Notes under the pieces: generated by a model | What the model was told of the DNA's origin: nothing | The model's database searches: none | The model's input: only the letters and a program-made list of their open reading frames with translations | Position numbers and translations under genes: made by a program | In this document: piece by piece, positions 1-8,415 of the stretch | Layout of the letters: the number at the start of each line of letters is the position of its first letter | Position numbering within the stretch: position 1 is the first letter of the stretch | From: Pseudolabrys sp. | GTDB taxonomy: Bacteria > Pseudomonadota > Alphaproteobacteria > Rhizobiales > Xanthobacteraceae | Direction: 5' to 3' | Length of the DNA: 64,000 bases | Assembly: GCA_030684935.1 (NCBI GenBank) | Contig: JAUXXH010000032.1 | Coordinates: forward strand, 18,897 to 82,896

Positions 1-543
1 GCGCTGGCCGGCTCCGATCCGAAGGGCGCGCACGCGCTGGTCACCGACCTGTTGTCGATCGCCGGCATCACCGCGGTTGGCGGACGCTCGGTCGGCGAAA
101 TCGCCGACCGCTTCCTCGAGCAGTCGGCGCTGGGCGCCGGTGCCAAGCTGCCGGGCGATGTCCGCGCCTTGATCGAGCGTTTCCTCGCGGTCAATGGCGA
201 TCCCGACCAGGCTGCCGCCGCATTGCGCGCGCTGGCCGCCGACGCGAACATCACCAGCGCCCTGGCGCCTGCGCTCGATCTTTTCGAAAGCCGCACCGGT
301 TTTCTCGCTGCCCGCGGTGTTGATCTCCAGCGCATGCAATTTTCCACCGCATTCGGACGCGGCTTCGACTATTACACCGGCTTCGTGTTCGAACTGACCG
401 ATCCGGCCCGCGTCGGCGATCCGCTGGTGGCCGGCGGCCGCTACGACGGCCTGCTGACGCGGCTCGGCGCCCGCGACCCCATCCCCGCGGTCGGCCTGGC
501 GGTATGGATCGAGCGGCTGGCGATGTATGGAGCCGCATCATGA
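1..543 (+). CDS. hisZ: ATP phosphoribosyltransferase regulatory subunit HisZ (5' end missing)
   Basis: The frame is already open at base 1 and ends at the TGA at 541-543, so only the last 180 residues are present. HisZ is a paralogue of histidyl-tRNA synthetase without aminoacylation activity; it partners HisG in the first step of histidine synthesis in the cytoplasm. Class II synthetase-like motifs are visible: GFDYYTG at about visible residue 121, and [12 protein letters not shown] further on. The stop codon overlaps the hisG start in an ATGA arrangement, so the two are co-transcribed and probably translationally coupled. The rest of the gene lies outside the window. Confidence 0.95.
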   Translation, partial: ALAGSDPKGAHALVTDLLSIAGITAVGGRSVGEIADRFLEQSALGAGAKLPGDVRALIERFLAVNGDPDQAAAALRALAADANITSALAPALDLFESRTGFLAARGVDLQRMQFSTAFGRGFDYYTGFVFELTDPARVGDPLVAGGRYDGLLTRLGARDPIPAVGLAVWIERLAMYGAAS

Positions 544-1511
544 GTTCGCCCCTGGTGCTGGCCGTGCCGGCCAAAGGCCGCCTGCAGGAAAACGCCGAGG
601 CCTTCTTCGCGCGTGCCGGGCTCAATCTGGTCAAGCCGCGCGGCGCCCGCGATTATCGCGGCGCCGTCGCCGGGCTGGACGGCGTCGAGGTTGCCTATAT
701 CTCGGCGTCGGAAATCACCGCACAGCTCGCGGCCGGCGCCGTGCATCTCGGCGTCACCGGCGAAGACCTGGTGCGGGAGATGATCCCGGACGCCGACACG
801 CGCGTGGTGCTGATCGAGGGGCTCGGCTTCGGCTTCGCCAATGTCGTGGTCGCCGTGCCGCAAGCCTGGATCGATGTCCGCACCATGGCCGACGTCGACG
901 ATGTCGCAACCGCCTTCCGCCATCACCACGGCCGCAAAATGCGGGTGGCGACCAAGTATATCAATCTGACCCGCGACTTCTTCGCCGCGCACGGCATCAT
1001 CGACTATCGCATCGTCGAGAGCTCCGGCGCGACCGAAGGCGCGCCGGGTGCCGGCACCGCCGAGCTGATCGTCGACATCACCACCACCGGCAACACTTTG
1101 GTCGCCAATGGCCTGAAAATCGTCGACGACGGCACCATCTTGCGCTCGCAGGCCAATCTCGTGGCAGCCCGCGCCGCCAACTGGGGCCCCAGCGAGCGCG
1201 AAACGGCGCGGGTCATCCTCGACCGCATCGCCGCGCAGGCCCGCGCCCGCGCCTTCCGTGAAGTGCGTGCCCGCTTTGCCGCCTGCGACAACGCGCTGGT
1301 TGAGAATGCAAAGCAGAAATTCGGCGTCGGCACGCCGTTCGGCGGGCCGACCTCGTCAGGCATGCTGACGCTGCACTGCCCGCCCGGTCAGGTCTATGCG
1401 CTGACCAGCTTCCTGCGCGACAACGGCGCCGAAGCGGTCGCCGTGGCCGACCTCGATTACGTGTTCGCGCGCGACAACCCGCTTTACGCCAAGCTCGAGG
1501 CGGGATTGTAG
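540..1511 (+). CDS. hisG: ATP phosphoribosyltransferase HisG, extended form
   Basis: Catalyses condensation of ATP with PRPP to phosphoribosyl-ATP, the committed step of histidine biosynthesis. The 323-residue product starts at the ATG that overlaps the hisZ stop; a further in-frame ATG upstream at 504 lies inside hisZ and is unlikely. The PRPP-binding region is seen as DITTTGNTL (about residues 178-186). After the catalytic region there is a further stretch, roughly residues 230-323, that looks like a C-terminal regulatory-type domain. The short HisG that normally needs HisZ is only about 200-230 residues, so the length is notable next to hisZ. The gene converges on the membrane-protein gene at 1513, with one base between them. 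Confidence 0.95.
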   Translation: MSSPLVLAVPAKGRLQENAEAFFARAGLNLVKPRGARDYRGAVAGLDGVEVAYISASEITAQLAAGAVHLGVTGEDLVREMIPDADTRVVLIEGLGFGFANVVVAVPQAWIDVRTMADVDDVATAFRHHHGRKMRVATKYINLTRDFFAAHGIIDYRIVESSGATEGAPGAGTAELIVDITTTGNTLVANGLKIVDDGTILRSQANLVAARAANWGPSERETARVILDRIAAQARARAFREVRARFAACDNALVENAKQKFGVGTPFGGPTSSGMLTLHCPPGQVYALTSFLRDNGAEAVAVADLDYVFARDNPLYAKLEAGL

Positions 1512-1512
1512 T

Positions 1513-1953
1513 TTAGCGCTTCCTGAACACGACGAAGTGCGAGAGCGAGAAGTTGACGACGAAACTGACCAGGATCGATATCAGCTTCGCAGCCAGTACC
1601 GGCAACACATACGACAAGAGAACCAGTGTCACGGTACTGGCGATCATGCCGGCGACGCCCGAGGCGACGAAAGTGCCGTAGTCGCGCCAGCGCAGCACTC
1701 GCCCTGATTCCGGCCCGAAAGTGGTGAACGAGTTCATCGCATAGGAGAACGACACCGCCACCAGCCAAGCGAACACGTTGGCCGGCACCAGCGACCATTG
1801 CAGGAAATTCACCGTCGTCCAGAACACGCCGAGATCGATCAGCGTATTGACCACGCCGACCATGGCGAAACTGATCGCCTTCAGGGCGATGGCCCGTTCG
1901 TGCCAGGCCACGGTCAGGCGGTCGACGATGTTCTTGAGGGGCGCCGGAATCAT
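1513..1953 (-). CDS. GtrA family membrane protein (putative lipid-linked sugar flippase)
   Basis: A 146-residue protein with about four hydrophobic segments and the GtrA-family pattern: an early GVVNTLIDLGVFW segment, a basic or aromatic loop, and a C-terminal NFSLSHFVVFRKR tail. GtrA proteins are thought to help move polyprenyl-phosphate sugars across the inner membrane. I chose the ATG at 1953 (MIPAPLKN) because the upstream extension to 2094 is Arg-rich and not family-like. It is divergent from the glycosyltransferase at 2094 with a 140-base shared promoter region. The substrate is inferred only from the neighbouring glycosyltransferase and deacetylase. Confidence 0.85.
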   Translation of the reverse strand: MIPAPLKNIVDRLTVAWHERAIALKAISFAMVGVVNTLIDLGVFWTTVNFLQWSLVPANVFAWLVAVSFSYAMNSFTTFGPESGRVLRWRDYGTFVASGVAGMIASTVTLVLLSYVLPVLAAKLISILVSFVVNFSLSHFVVFRKR

Positions 1954-2093
1954 CGCCTTTCCTAACACCTCACCGCCACCGGATCGACCCGGTTGACGCG
2001 ATCGGCGGCGCAACTTTGGTGGCAGGCGGCGCAGGCGACAGCGCCGCCTTGGTGCGGTATAGATCGGCGTCACTGCGAAAGACAGGCAAATCA

Positions 2094-3179
2094 ATGGCGG
2101 TCAAACCGGCAAAATCTGGCACACGCGTTTCCCGGCCGCGGAACCCATCGCCGGCGGCACCGGGCCTCTCGATCGTGGTTCCCGTTTTCAACGAAGCCAA
2201 GGGTCTCGCCGGCCTGCACGAACGCATCGCCGAAGTGGCGCGCTACCTGCAAAGCAAATACGCCCTCGCCATGGAGGTCGTCTATGTCGACGATGGCAGC
2301 CATGACGACACCAGCCGGATCGCGCAGTCGCTGCCGGCGCTGCCGCTCGACGTCCAGGTCGTCACACTGTCGCGCAATTTCGGCAAGGAAGCCGCCCTGC
2401 TCGCGGGCCTCGAGCACGCCAGGCTCGGCGCCGTGCTGTTCATGGATGGCGATGGCCAGCATCCGCCGACCCTGATCCAGACGTTGGTCGGACACTGGCT
2501 CGATGACGGCTATGACGTCGTTTATACCGCCAAGGCGCACCGCGAGAGCGAGCCGCGACTCCGCACCTGGGGCGTCAAGGCGTTCTATGCGCTGCTCAAC
2601 TGGCGCGCGCGGCAGAAAATACCGGAAGACGCCGGCGACTTCCGGCTGCTGTCGCCGCGCGCGGCAGCGGCGCTGCGGCAGATGCCGGAGCGCAACCGCT
2701 TCTTCAAGGGCCTGTCGAGCTGGATCGGCTTCCGCCAGATCCGGGTCGACTACGAACCCGCGCTGCGCGAACACGGCGCCTCGACCTGGAACGTCTGGAC
2801 GCTGATCGGCCTGTCGATCGAAGGGCTGACGTCGTTTTCGGTGGCGCCGCTGCGCGTCGCCAGCCTGCTCGGATTGCTGCTGGCTATTACCGCGCTTTTT
2901 TTCGGCAGCTGGATTCTGATCGAAACGATTTTGTTCGGACAGGATGTACCGGGCTATCCGTCGCTGGTTGTCAGCGTGATGGTGATCGGCGGCGTGCAAC
3001 TGATCATGATCGGCGTGCTCGGCGAATACATCGGCAAGCTTTTGTCGGAGGCCAAGGCGCGGCCGGTCTATTTCGTCGCCGAACACAGCGTCAAGAGCGC
3101 CGAAAAGACCGAATCCGTCAAGGAACCGGTCCGGGACAGTGCGCGAACGCGGGGCGGCGCGTCACGCGCTGCGGAGTAA
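2094..3179 (+). CDS. Family 2 glycosyltransferase, ArnC/GtrB/FlmF2-like, with two C-terminal membrane helices
   Basis: 361 residues. An N-terminal GT-A fold is shown by SIVVPVFNE (about residue 26), VVYVDDGSHDDT, the metal and nucleotide motif MDGDGQHPP, and EDAGDFRLL. Two hydrophobic helices at roughly residues 255-320 end in GVLGEYIGKLLSEAK, as in ArnC and GtrB. Such enzymes load a sugar from a nucleotide donor onto undecaprenyl phosphate at the inner membrane. The start at 2094 (MAVKPAKSG) precedes the conserved core by about 25 residues; an in-frame ATG at 2016 gives an unlikely extension. The YdjC/NaxD-like deacetylase follows 10 bases after the stop, indicating one transcript. The sugar is not determinable from sequence. 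Confidence 0.9.
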   Translation: MAVKPAKSGTRVSRPRNPSPAAPGLSIVVPVFNEAKGLAGLHERIAEVARYLQSKYALAMEVVYVDDGSHDDTSRIAQSLPALPLDVQVVTLSRNFGKEAALLAGLEHARLGAVLFMDGDGQHPPTLIQTLVGHWLDDGYDVVYTAKAHRESEPRLRTWGVKAFYALLNWRARQKIPEDAGDFRLLSPRAAAALRQMPERNRFFKGLSSWIGFRQIRVDYEPALREHGASTWNVWTLIGLSIEGLTSFSVAPLRVASLLGLLLAITALFFGSWILIETILFGQDVPGYPSLVVSVMVIGGVQLIMIGVLGEYIGKLLSEAKARPVYFVAEHSVKSAEKTESVKEPVRDSARTRGGASRAAE

Positions 3180-3189
3180 ATCAGGACAG

Positions 3190-4056
3190 ATGACCGCAAC
3201 CCCGCGCCGGATCTGGCTGTGCGCCGACGACTACGGCATCGCGCCTGGCGTCAATGCGGCGATCCGCGAATTGATCATGCGCGGCCGGCTCAACGCCACC
3301 TCGGTCATGATTCCGGTGCCGCATCTCGATCAGGCCGAGGCAGAGGCATTGATGCAGGCCAATGCCGGCGACACGCGCGCCGCGATCGGCCTGCACGTGA
3401 CGCTGACCGCACCGTTCAAGCCGATCAGCGAAGGCTTTGCGCCGCTGCGCCAGGGCGCCTTCCTGCCGCACAAGGATCTGATGCGCTCCGCGATGCTGCG
3501 CCGGCTCCGGCCGGAACGACTGGCCCGCGAAATCGCCGCGCAGATGCGCGCCTTCGTCGACATCTTCGGTCGTGCGCCGGACTTCGTCGACGGCCACCAG
3601 CACGTCCAGTTGCTGCCGCAGATTCGCGATGCCTTTCTCAAAGTGGTGGCCGACATGGCGCCGAGAGCCTGGGTGCGCCAATGCGGCCGGGCCCGCGCCG
3701 CCAGACGTTTGCACCACAACAAGGCGCTGGTGCTCGACATTCTCAGCATCGGGTTTCGCGGCAAGGCGGAGCGGCTGGGCCTTGCCACCAACCCGGCCTT
3801 TGCCGGCGCCTACGCGTTCACTGCTGCGGCGAACTTTCCTGATATTTTTCCACGCTTTCTCACCGGCCTGCCCGACGGCGGCTTGATCATGTGCCATCCA
3901 GGATTCGTCGACGACGCACTGAAGCGGCTCGATCCGCTCACCACCTTGCGCGAGTCCGAGTTCGCCTTTTTCAACTCGGAGGCTTTTCCCAGGCTGCTGG
4001 CCGAACGCGGCGTGGCGCTGGCCAACCCCTCTGGCGGCGGCGGCAAGGCACCCTAG
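3190..4056 (+). CDS. YdjC/ChbG family carbohydrate deacetylase (NaxD/HpnK-like)
   Basis: 288 residues. Family metal-site motifs are present: CADDYGIAPGVN with the Asp pair at residues 13-14, GLHVTLT with His69, VDGHQHVQLLP (His136, His138), and MCHPGF near the C-terminus. YdjC-family members deacetylate N-acetylated sugars; the Francisella member NaxD acts on undecaprenyl-phosphate-GalNAc made by a GT2 enzyme for lipid A modification. Here it directly follows a GT2 enzyme of that kind. The ATG at 3190 is used because it immediately precedes the conserved strand and an AGGACA-like ribosome site lies just upstream. HpnK of hopanoid clusters is the other close relative, but no hopanoid genes are in the window. 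Confidence 0.88.
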   Translation: MTATPRRIWLCADDYGIAPGVNAAIRELIMRGRLNATSVMIPVPHLDQAEAEALMQANAGDTRAAIGLHVTLTAPFKPISEGFAPLRQGAFLPHKDLMRSAMLRRLRPERLAREIAAQMRAFVDIFGRAPDFVDGHQHVQLLPQIRDAFLKVVADMAPRAWVRQCGRARAARRLHHNKALVLDILSIGFRGKAERLGLATNPAFAGAYAFTAAANFPDIFPRFLTGLPDGGLIMCHPGFVDDALKRLDPLTTLRESEFAFFNSEAFPRLLAERGVALANPSGGGGKAP

Positions 4057-4099
4057 ATAAGGGGGTACGCAGTGGGGCACACAGCCTTGGGAGAACGTC

Positions 4100-4792
4100 A
4101 TGACGCCGCAGGAACGCCAACTGGTAGACCAGCTTTTTGACCGCCTGGCGCGGCTGGAGCACGGCCCGCGCGACGCCGAAGCCGAGCGCGTGATCGCCGA
4201 CGGTCTCGCCCAGGCGCCCAACGCGGTCTATGCGCTGGTGCAGACCGTGCTGGTGCAGGAAGAGGCGCTGAAGCGCGCCGATGCCCGCATCCGCGAACTC
4301 AGCGGCGAGGACGACGGCGCGCGCGAAGCCGGCGGCGGCTTTCTCGACACAATGCGCAATGCCCTGGGCGGCGGGTCCGGCCGGGGTTCGGTGCCGAGCG
4401 TTCGCGCCGACGCGCCCAACGACGCGCGCTGGAACACCGGCGGCGCACTGGCGTCCGCGGCCCCCGCGGCTCAAGGCGCTCAGGGGGCGACGCCCGGCCA
4501 GGGCGGCTCGTTCCTCGGCACCGCCGCGGCTTCGGCCGCCGGCATGGTCGGTGGCGCGCTGCTGTTCAGCTCGATCAGTTCCCTGCTCGGCAGCAAGAAT
4601 GCAGCCGCCGGCGAACAATCGTCAGCCGCATCCCCGTGGGGCAGCGACAATGCCGCCGGCAGCGATCTGGCCCGTGATGCCGGCACCCGCGATATAGGCA
4701 ATGACCGCAGCGCCGGACTGTTTGACGACGGCAATGCCGATTTCGCCGAACTGGACGATGGCGATTTCGGCGACTTCGGTGACGTCGGCTGA
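4100..4792 (+). CDS. DUF2076 domain-containing protein
   Basis: 230 residues of unknown function. The first about 75 residues match the DUF2076 pattern: MTPQERQLVDQLFDRL, then an AVYALVQTVLVQEEAL helix. The middle is Ala/Gly/Gln-rich and low in complexity, followed by a hydrophobic, Gly-rich segment (ASAAGMVGGALLFSSISSLL). The C-terminal 50 residues are strongly acidic, ending in repeated Asp/Gly units. A GGGAG-like ribosome site lies about 10 bases upstream of the ATG. The gene converges on the L,D-transpeptidase at 4796 with 3 bases between. I infer an envelope-associated protein from the hydrophobic segment only. Confidence 0.8.
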   Translation: MTPQERQLVDQLFDRLARLEHGPRDAEAERVIADGLAQAPNAVYALVQTVLVQEEALKRADARIRELSGEDDGAREAGGGFLDTMRNALGGGSGRGSVPSVRADAPNDARWNTGGALASAAPAAQGAQGATPGQGGSFLGTAAASAAGMVGGALLFSSISSLLGSKNAAAGEQSSAASPWGSDNAAGSDLARDAGTRDIGNDRSAGLFDDGNADFAELDDGDFGDFGDVG

Positions 4793-4795
4793 CGC

Positions 4796-5557
4796 CTATA
4801 TTACCACCACTTTGGTGCCGACAGTGACGCGGGTGTAGAGGTCGATCACGTCCTCGTTCCGCATCCGGATGCAGCCTGAGGACACGTTCTGACCGATGGT
4901 CCACGGCTCGTTCGAGCCGTGGATGCGGTACAGCGTCGAGCCCAGATACAGTGCCCGCGCGCCGAGCGGATTGGTCGGACCGCCGGGCATGAACCGCGGC
5001 AGATACGGCTGACGCTCCAGCATCTCTTCGGGCGGCACCCAGCTCGGCCATTCTTTTTTCGCCGAGACCAGATGCTCGCCCGACCAGGTGAAGCCAGGCC
5101 GGCCGACGCCGATACCGTAGCGCATCGCGCGCCCGCCCGGCGCGACCAGATAGAGAAACTTGTTCGGCGTATCGACGACGATAGTGCCGGGCGCTTCGGT
5201 ACCGAAGTACTCGACCTCCTGACGCAGGTAACGGGGATCGATCGGGGCATTCCGGTAATCCGGCGCATGCGGCATCGGACCGACACTGGCATAGGCGGCG
5301 CGCGGCGCCGGCTGCAGTGCAGGCTCGTGATAGAATGTCGGAGGCGGTGCGGCATGGCGCGGCTGTGACGAGCCGCTGAACAGGAACTCGATGAAACCGC
5401 CGCCCATTTCGGCGCGCATTTGCGGCGGCTGCGCCACCACCACCATCGGCGGGGTCGACGGCATCGGCCGCCCTTGGGGTGAGGCCGCATAATACTGCGC
5501 CGACGCGCTTGCTGAACTCAGCGCGACCAACAAACCGGAGACAAATGTACGCTGCAT
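4796..5557 (-). CDS. L,D-transpeptidase (YkuD domain), exported
   Basis: 253 residues. A signal peptide occupies about residues 1-21 (MQRTFVSGLLVALSSASASA). A variable Pro-rich linker follows, then a YkuD catalytic domain with His213 and Cys229 in the motif HGSN...SSGCIRMRNEDV. These enzymes form 3-3 peptidoglycan cross-links or attach proteins to peptidoglycan in the periplasm. The ATG at 5557 is chosen because it begins a typical signal peptide; the longer frame to 5731 adds a basic segment without family features. No operon partner is evident, as the gene converges on the DUF2076 gene. Confidence 0.92.
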   Translation of the reverse strand: MQRTFVSGLLVALSSASASAQYYAASPQGRPMPSTPPMVVVAQPPQMRAEMGGGFIEFLFSGSSQPRHAAPPPTFYHEPALQPAPRAAYASVGPMPHAPDYRNAPIDPRYLRQEVEYFGTEAPGTIVVDTPNKFLYLVAPGGRAMRYGIGVGRPGFTWSGEHLVSAKKEWPSWVPPEEMLERQPYLPRFMPGGPTNPLGARALYLGSTLYRIHGSNEPWTIGQNVSSGCIRMRNEDVIDLYTRVTVGTKVVVI

Positions 5558-5820
5558 GGTGTCACTCTCGAACGCGGTTCTCGATCGGTACAAACGACCC
5601 AAACATCGATTGGTAAACCTTGCCTGCACTGCAGGCGCATTGCCGCTTGCGCGCGCGCGTTTCCTTTCCCTAGGCTTTATTTTGCGTAAAAGGCGCGGCG
5701 TCATGGTGAATCCGGCGTTTACCTTGCGCACGCAACACGCAACACCACGTTTCGCACCGCAACCCAGCGTTAATTCAAGACCCTCTATTTTCGTTTGATT
5801 GGGACACGTGGGGGCGTGAC

Positions 5821-6462
5821 GTGCAGCGCAAGATTTTTCGAATCGAGAAGACGCTGCCGGTCAGACGTATGTCGGCAGCGCCCGTGTGCGCTCAACACCG
5901 GCACACGGTTGACGCGCGCAACTTGCCGCAGGGCAAGTCAAGGCCCGTCGATTCCACGCAGCCGCTCATCAGTGAACTGGCGTTGCTTCAGGAGGCCTTC
6001 GGCCGCCACAAGCGCGATCTCGCTGCGCTGATTGGCACCGCCAATGACCGGCGGCTGGCGCGCGCCTGCGGCGAACTCGGCGCCGCTGTCGAAAGCATGG
6101 AGAAGGGTGCTGAGACAATTCTCATGTCCGCCGAGAGCATCGACGACAGCGCCAGAGCTCTGGCCACCACGCTGACGGCCGACTACGAACGCGGCCTTGC
6201 ACAGGACATTCAGGATCACACCGTTCGGATTTTCGAGGCCTGCAATTTCCAGGATCTCGCCGGCCAGCGCATCGGCAAGGTGATCGCCACGCTGAACGAG
6301 GTCGAGGATCTTCTGGTGCAGATGCTGGCGCGCTGCGATGGTGCGCCCGTATCGTCGATCGCGGAAGCCCCTGCCCGCGGCGGCGGCCTGCTGAACGGTC
6401 CCAAACTGGACGGCGATTCCGGCCACGCCAGCCAGCGCGACATCGACGCCATGTTTGGCTGA
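5821..6462 (+). CDS. CheZ-like protein phosphatase family protein
   Basis: 213 residues. The central helical part (about 45-160) contains a CheZ-type phosphatase helix, EACNFQDLAGQRIGKVI. The C-terminal tail, SQRDIDAMFG, resembles the CheY-binding tail of CheZ. CheZ dephosphorylates CheY-P; whether this one does so in this organism is inference. The GTG at 5821 is preferred because the encoded MQRKIFRIEK resembles N-termini of related alphaproteobacterial proteins; an ATG at 5869 would remove it. No other chemotaxis gene is in the window, so it is an orphan here. It converges on the MFS gene at 6468 with 5 bases between. Confidence 0.75.
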   Translation: MQRKIFRIEKTLPVRRMSAAPVCAQHRHTVDARNLPQGKSRPVDSTQPLISELALLQEAFGRHKRDLAALIGTANDRRLARACGELGAAVESMEKGAETILMSAESIDDSARALATTLTADYERGLAQDIQDHTVRIFEACNFQDLAGQRIGKVIATLNEVEDLLVQMLARCDGAPVSSIAEAPARGGGLLNGPKLDGDSGHASQRDIDAMFG

Positions 6463-6467
6463 GCGCC

Positions 6468-7548
6468 TTACCTCGGCCGCCGGATCACGACGAAGCAAAC
6501 CAGCGCCAAGGCTGCAAAACCCGCAGCCATGCCCAGTGCGACGGCGTCGGACGTGCGTTCCAGCACCAGCGCCATCACCAGCGGCGCCGCCGCCTGAACC
6601 AGCAGGAACGGACTGGCCAGCCGGCCCATCAGACGCCCGTAGCCGGCCGCGCCAAACAAGGCCAGCGGCACCGCGCCGCGGGTGATCGTCACCAGCCCAT
6701 TGGCGCCGCCGAACAGCAGCGCAAAGGTCGCCGCAACCGGCACCGACAGGCCGAGCACTGCCAGCATCACGAAGGCGCACAGCAGAGCGCTGAGCGCGAA
6801 GCGGATCAGCCAGAGCGGATGCAGGTTGCGGCCGAACGAAAACTCGATCAGGCGCGCGCCGACCTGGGCCGGGCCGAACAGCGCGCCGATCCACACGACC
6901 GTTCCGGCATCGATGCCCGAGCGCGCAAACATCGCCAGCAGATGCGCCGACAGTCCAGACGGCACGAAGGCATAGGCGGCAAAGGCGGCCGCCACCAGAA
7001 TGAACGGCAGCCCGTGCGGCGGCAGCACCTTGTCGGCGACTCGGGTATCGCCGGGCGGCAGCGGCGGCACGGTGAAACGGCTGCGCGGCAGCAGACAGGC
7101 GTGCAGCGGCGCGGCGACACAGGCCAACAGGCCCGCATAGATCAGATAGGTGCCGCGCCAGCCGACCGCCTCGAGCAGCAAGTAGGTCACGGGCCAACTG
7201 ACCGTCGAGGCAAAGCCACCGGCCAATGTCAGCGCCGTGATCGGCCGCCGTGCCGCCGAGCCAAAAATGCGGCCCAGTGTGGCGAAAGCGGAATCGTACA
7301 AATTCGCCGACATGGCCACGCCGAGCACCATCCAGACGGCGAGATAGGCCAGCGGATGGGTGGCATAGCCGATCTGAACCAGCCCGAGCGCGCCGATCAG
7401 CGAGCCGGCCGCCATCACCACATGCCCGCCGAACCGGTCAATCGAGCGGCCGACAAACGGCGCGCTGAGGCCGGCCGCGAGCAGGCCGGAGGCCGAGCAC
7501 CGGCACCGCGCGCCAGGGCCCGATGAAGAAGTCGCGGAAGGCGGCCAT
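6468..7548 (-). pseudogene. MFS transporter with apparent internal deletion and frameshift near the N-terminus
   Basis: From about base 7485 down to 6468 the minus strand encodes a good major-facilitator sequence: GLLAAGLSAPFVGRSIDRFGG (TM2 and the loop 2-3 motif), then further membrane segments to the C-terminus. The natural start appears to be the ATG at 7548 (MAAFRDFFIGPWRAVPVLGL), but this is in a different frame, and the join at about 7480-7490 runs directly from that N-terminus into the TM2 region. The first transmembrane helix and its loop are therefore absent and the frame is shifted. The shifted frame alone is open to 7589, but its first 34 residues are Ser/Ala-rich and not membrane-like. 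A downstream in-frame start could still make an 11-helix product. Confidence 0.7.
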
Positions 7549-7636
7549 GCGGAAACGAACTCGGCAGACGATGCCGACGCTTCTAGCACACCGGCGCCGC
7601 GACGCTTATGCGCGCGGCCCCGATGGGATCAGTTGG

Positions 7637-8188
7637 CTAAGTCGCCGGCTTTGCCGCCGGCTTCTTGGTCGGCGGTCGCTTGGCCGCCGGCCGCGCGCCT
7701 TCGGGCGGGCAGCGAACATAGACCATGGTGCCGTAACGGCCATGCACCTCGGGATCGACAAAACGCAGCGCCATCACGCGGCCATCGAAGCTCACCACTT
7801 CGCGGTCCTGCATGCTGCCGGGCGGTTCGCCGTCCGGGCCGATATAAGTCTTGCCGCCCGGCGCACCCTTGAGGCGCAGTTCGCTCGGGACGGCCTGGTC
7901 GGCGAGATGCATCATGACTCCGCCGGTCGGGCCCATCGAGATCACATAAGGCTGCCGGCATTGGCCGGCCGCAGCCTTCTCGGTGCGCTCACGGTCCTCG
8001 GCGTTGTGATAGGCGGTCAGGCCCCAGCGGCCCACGATATCCTGTGAGGGAAACGCAGGCGGCAGCGTCGGCACCACCGGCGGCGGCGGCGGCTCCGGCG
8101 GCGGCGCGGTGGCGCAACCGGCCAGTCCCAGCGCGAGCATGGCGAAAACCAGGGCGGCCGGCAGGCCGTTGCGGCGGGATAAGCTCAT
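7637..8188 (-). CDS. Putative lipoprotein of unknown function
   Basis: 183 residues with a lipoprotein signal: basic start MSLSRRN, hydrophobic core, and lipobox LAGC with Cys25. A Pro-rich linker (PPPEPPPPPVVP) follows and then a globular part beginning DIVGRWGLTAYH. The tail is Lys/Ala/Pro-rich (KRPPTKKPAAKPAT). Three further Cys residues could be redox-relevant but no known motif is recognised. It is probably anchored in the envelope. It is transcribed divergently from groES, whose heat-shock promoter region lies upstream. I do not recognise a named family. Confidence 0.75.
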   Translation of the reverse strand: MSLSRRNGLPAALVFAMLALGLAGCATAPPPEPPPPPVVPTLPPAFPSQDIVGRWGLTAYHNAEDRERTEKAAAGQCRQPYVISMGPTGGVMMHLADQAVPSELRLKGAPGGKTYIGPDGEPPGSMQDREVVSFDGRVMALRFVDPEVHGRYGTMVYVRCPPEGARPAAKRPPTKKPAAKPAT

Positions 8189-8300
8189 AGGGGCTCCTGG
8201 GACGTCGCGTTTCCGAAAACAGCTTTTGTTGGCGCGATATCTAACACCATAGCGTTAACGCCATGGCTAAAGCACGGCGGCGGCAAGACAATAACCCTTG

Positions 8301-8327
8301 CTTGACACTTTTGGCGAGACGCCATAT
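8301..8327 (+). promoter_or_regulatory. RpoH (sigma-32)-like promoter of groESL
   Basis: CTTGAC at 8301-8306 and CCATAT at 8322-8327, separated by 15 bases, resemble the alphaproteobacterial heat-shock promoter (CTTGAC, then C-rich TAT). It lies just upstream of the CIRCE operator and groES, the expected place. Confidence 0.65.
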
Positions 8328-8342
8328 GTCCCGGGGAGCATG

Positions 8343-8369
8343 TTGGCACTCTCAAGACTAGAGTGCTAA
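8343..8369 (+). promoter_or_regulatory. CIRCE operator (HrcA binding site) upstream of groES
   Basis: TTGGCACTC at 8343-8351 and GAGTGCTAA at 8361-8369 flank a 9-base spacer. This matches the CIRCE consensus TTAGCACTC-N9-GAGTGCTAA at every base but one (third position). HrcA repressor binds CIRCE. Together with the RpoH-like promoter it indicates dual heat-shock control of groESL. Confidence 0.95.
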
Positions 8370-8415
8370 GCATTTGCAGAATAACCAGTTTCAGTTCTGA
8401 CCGCCGAGGAAACAC

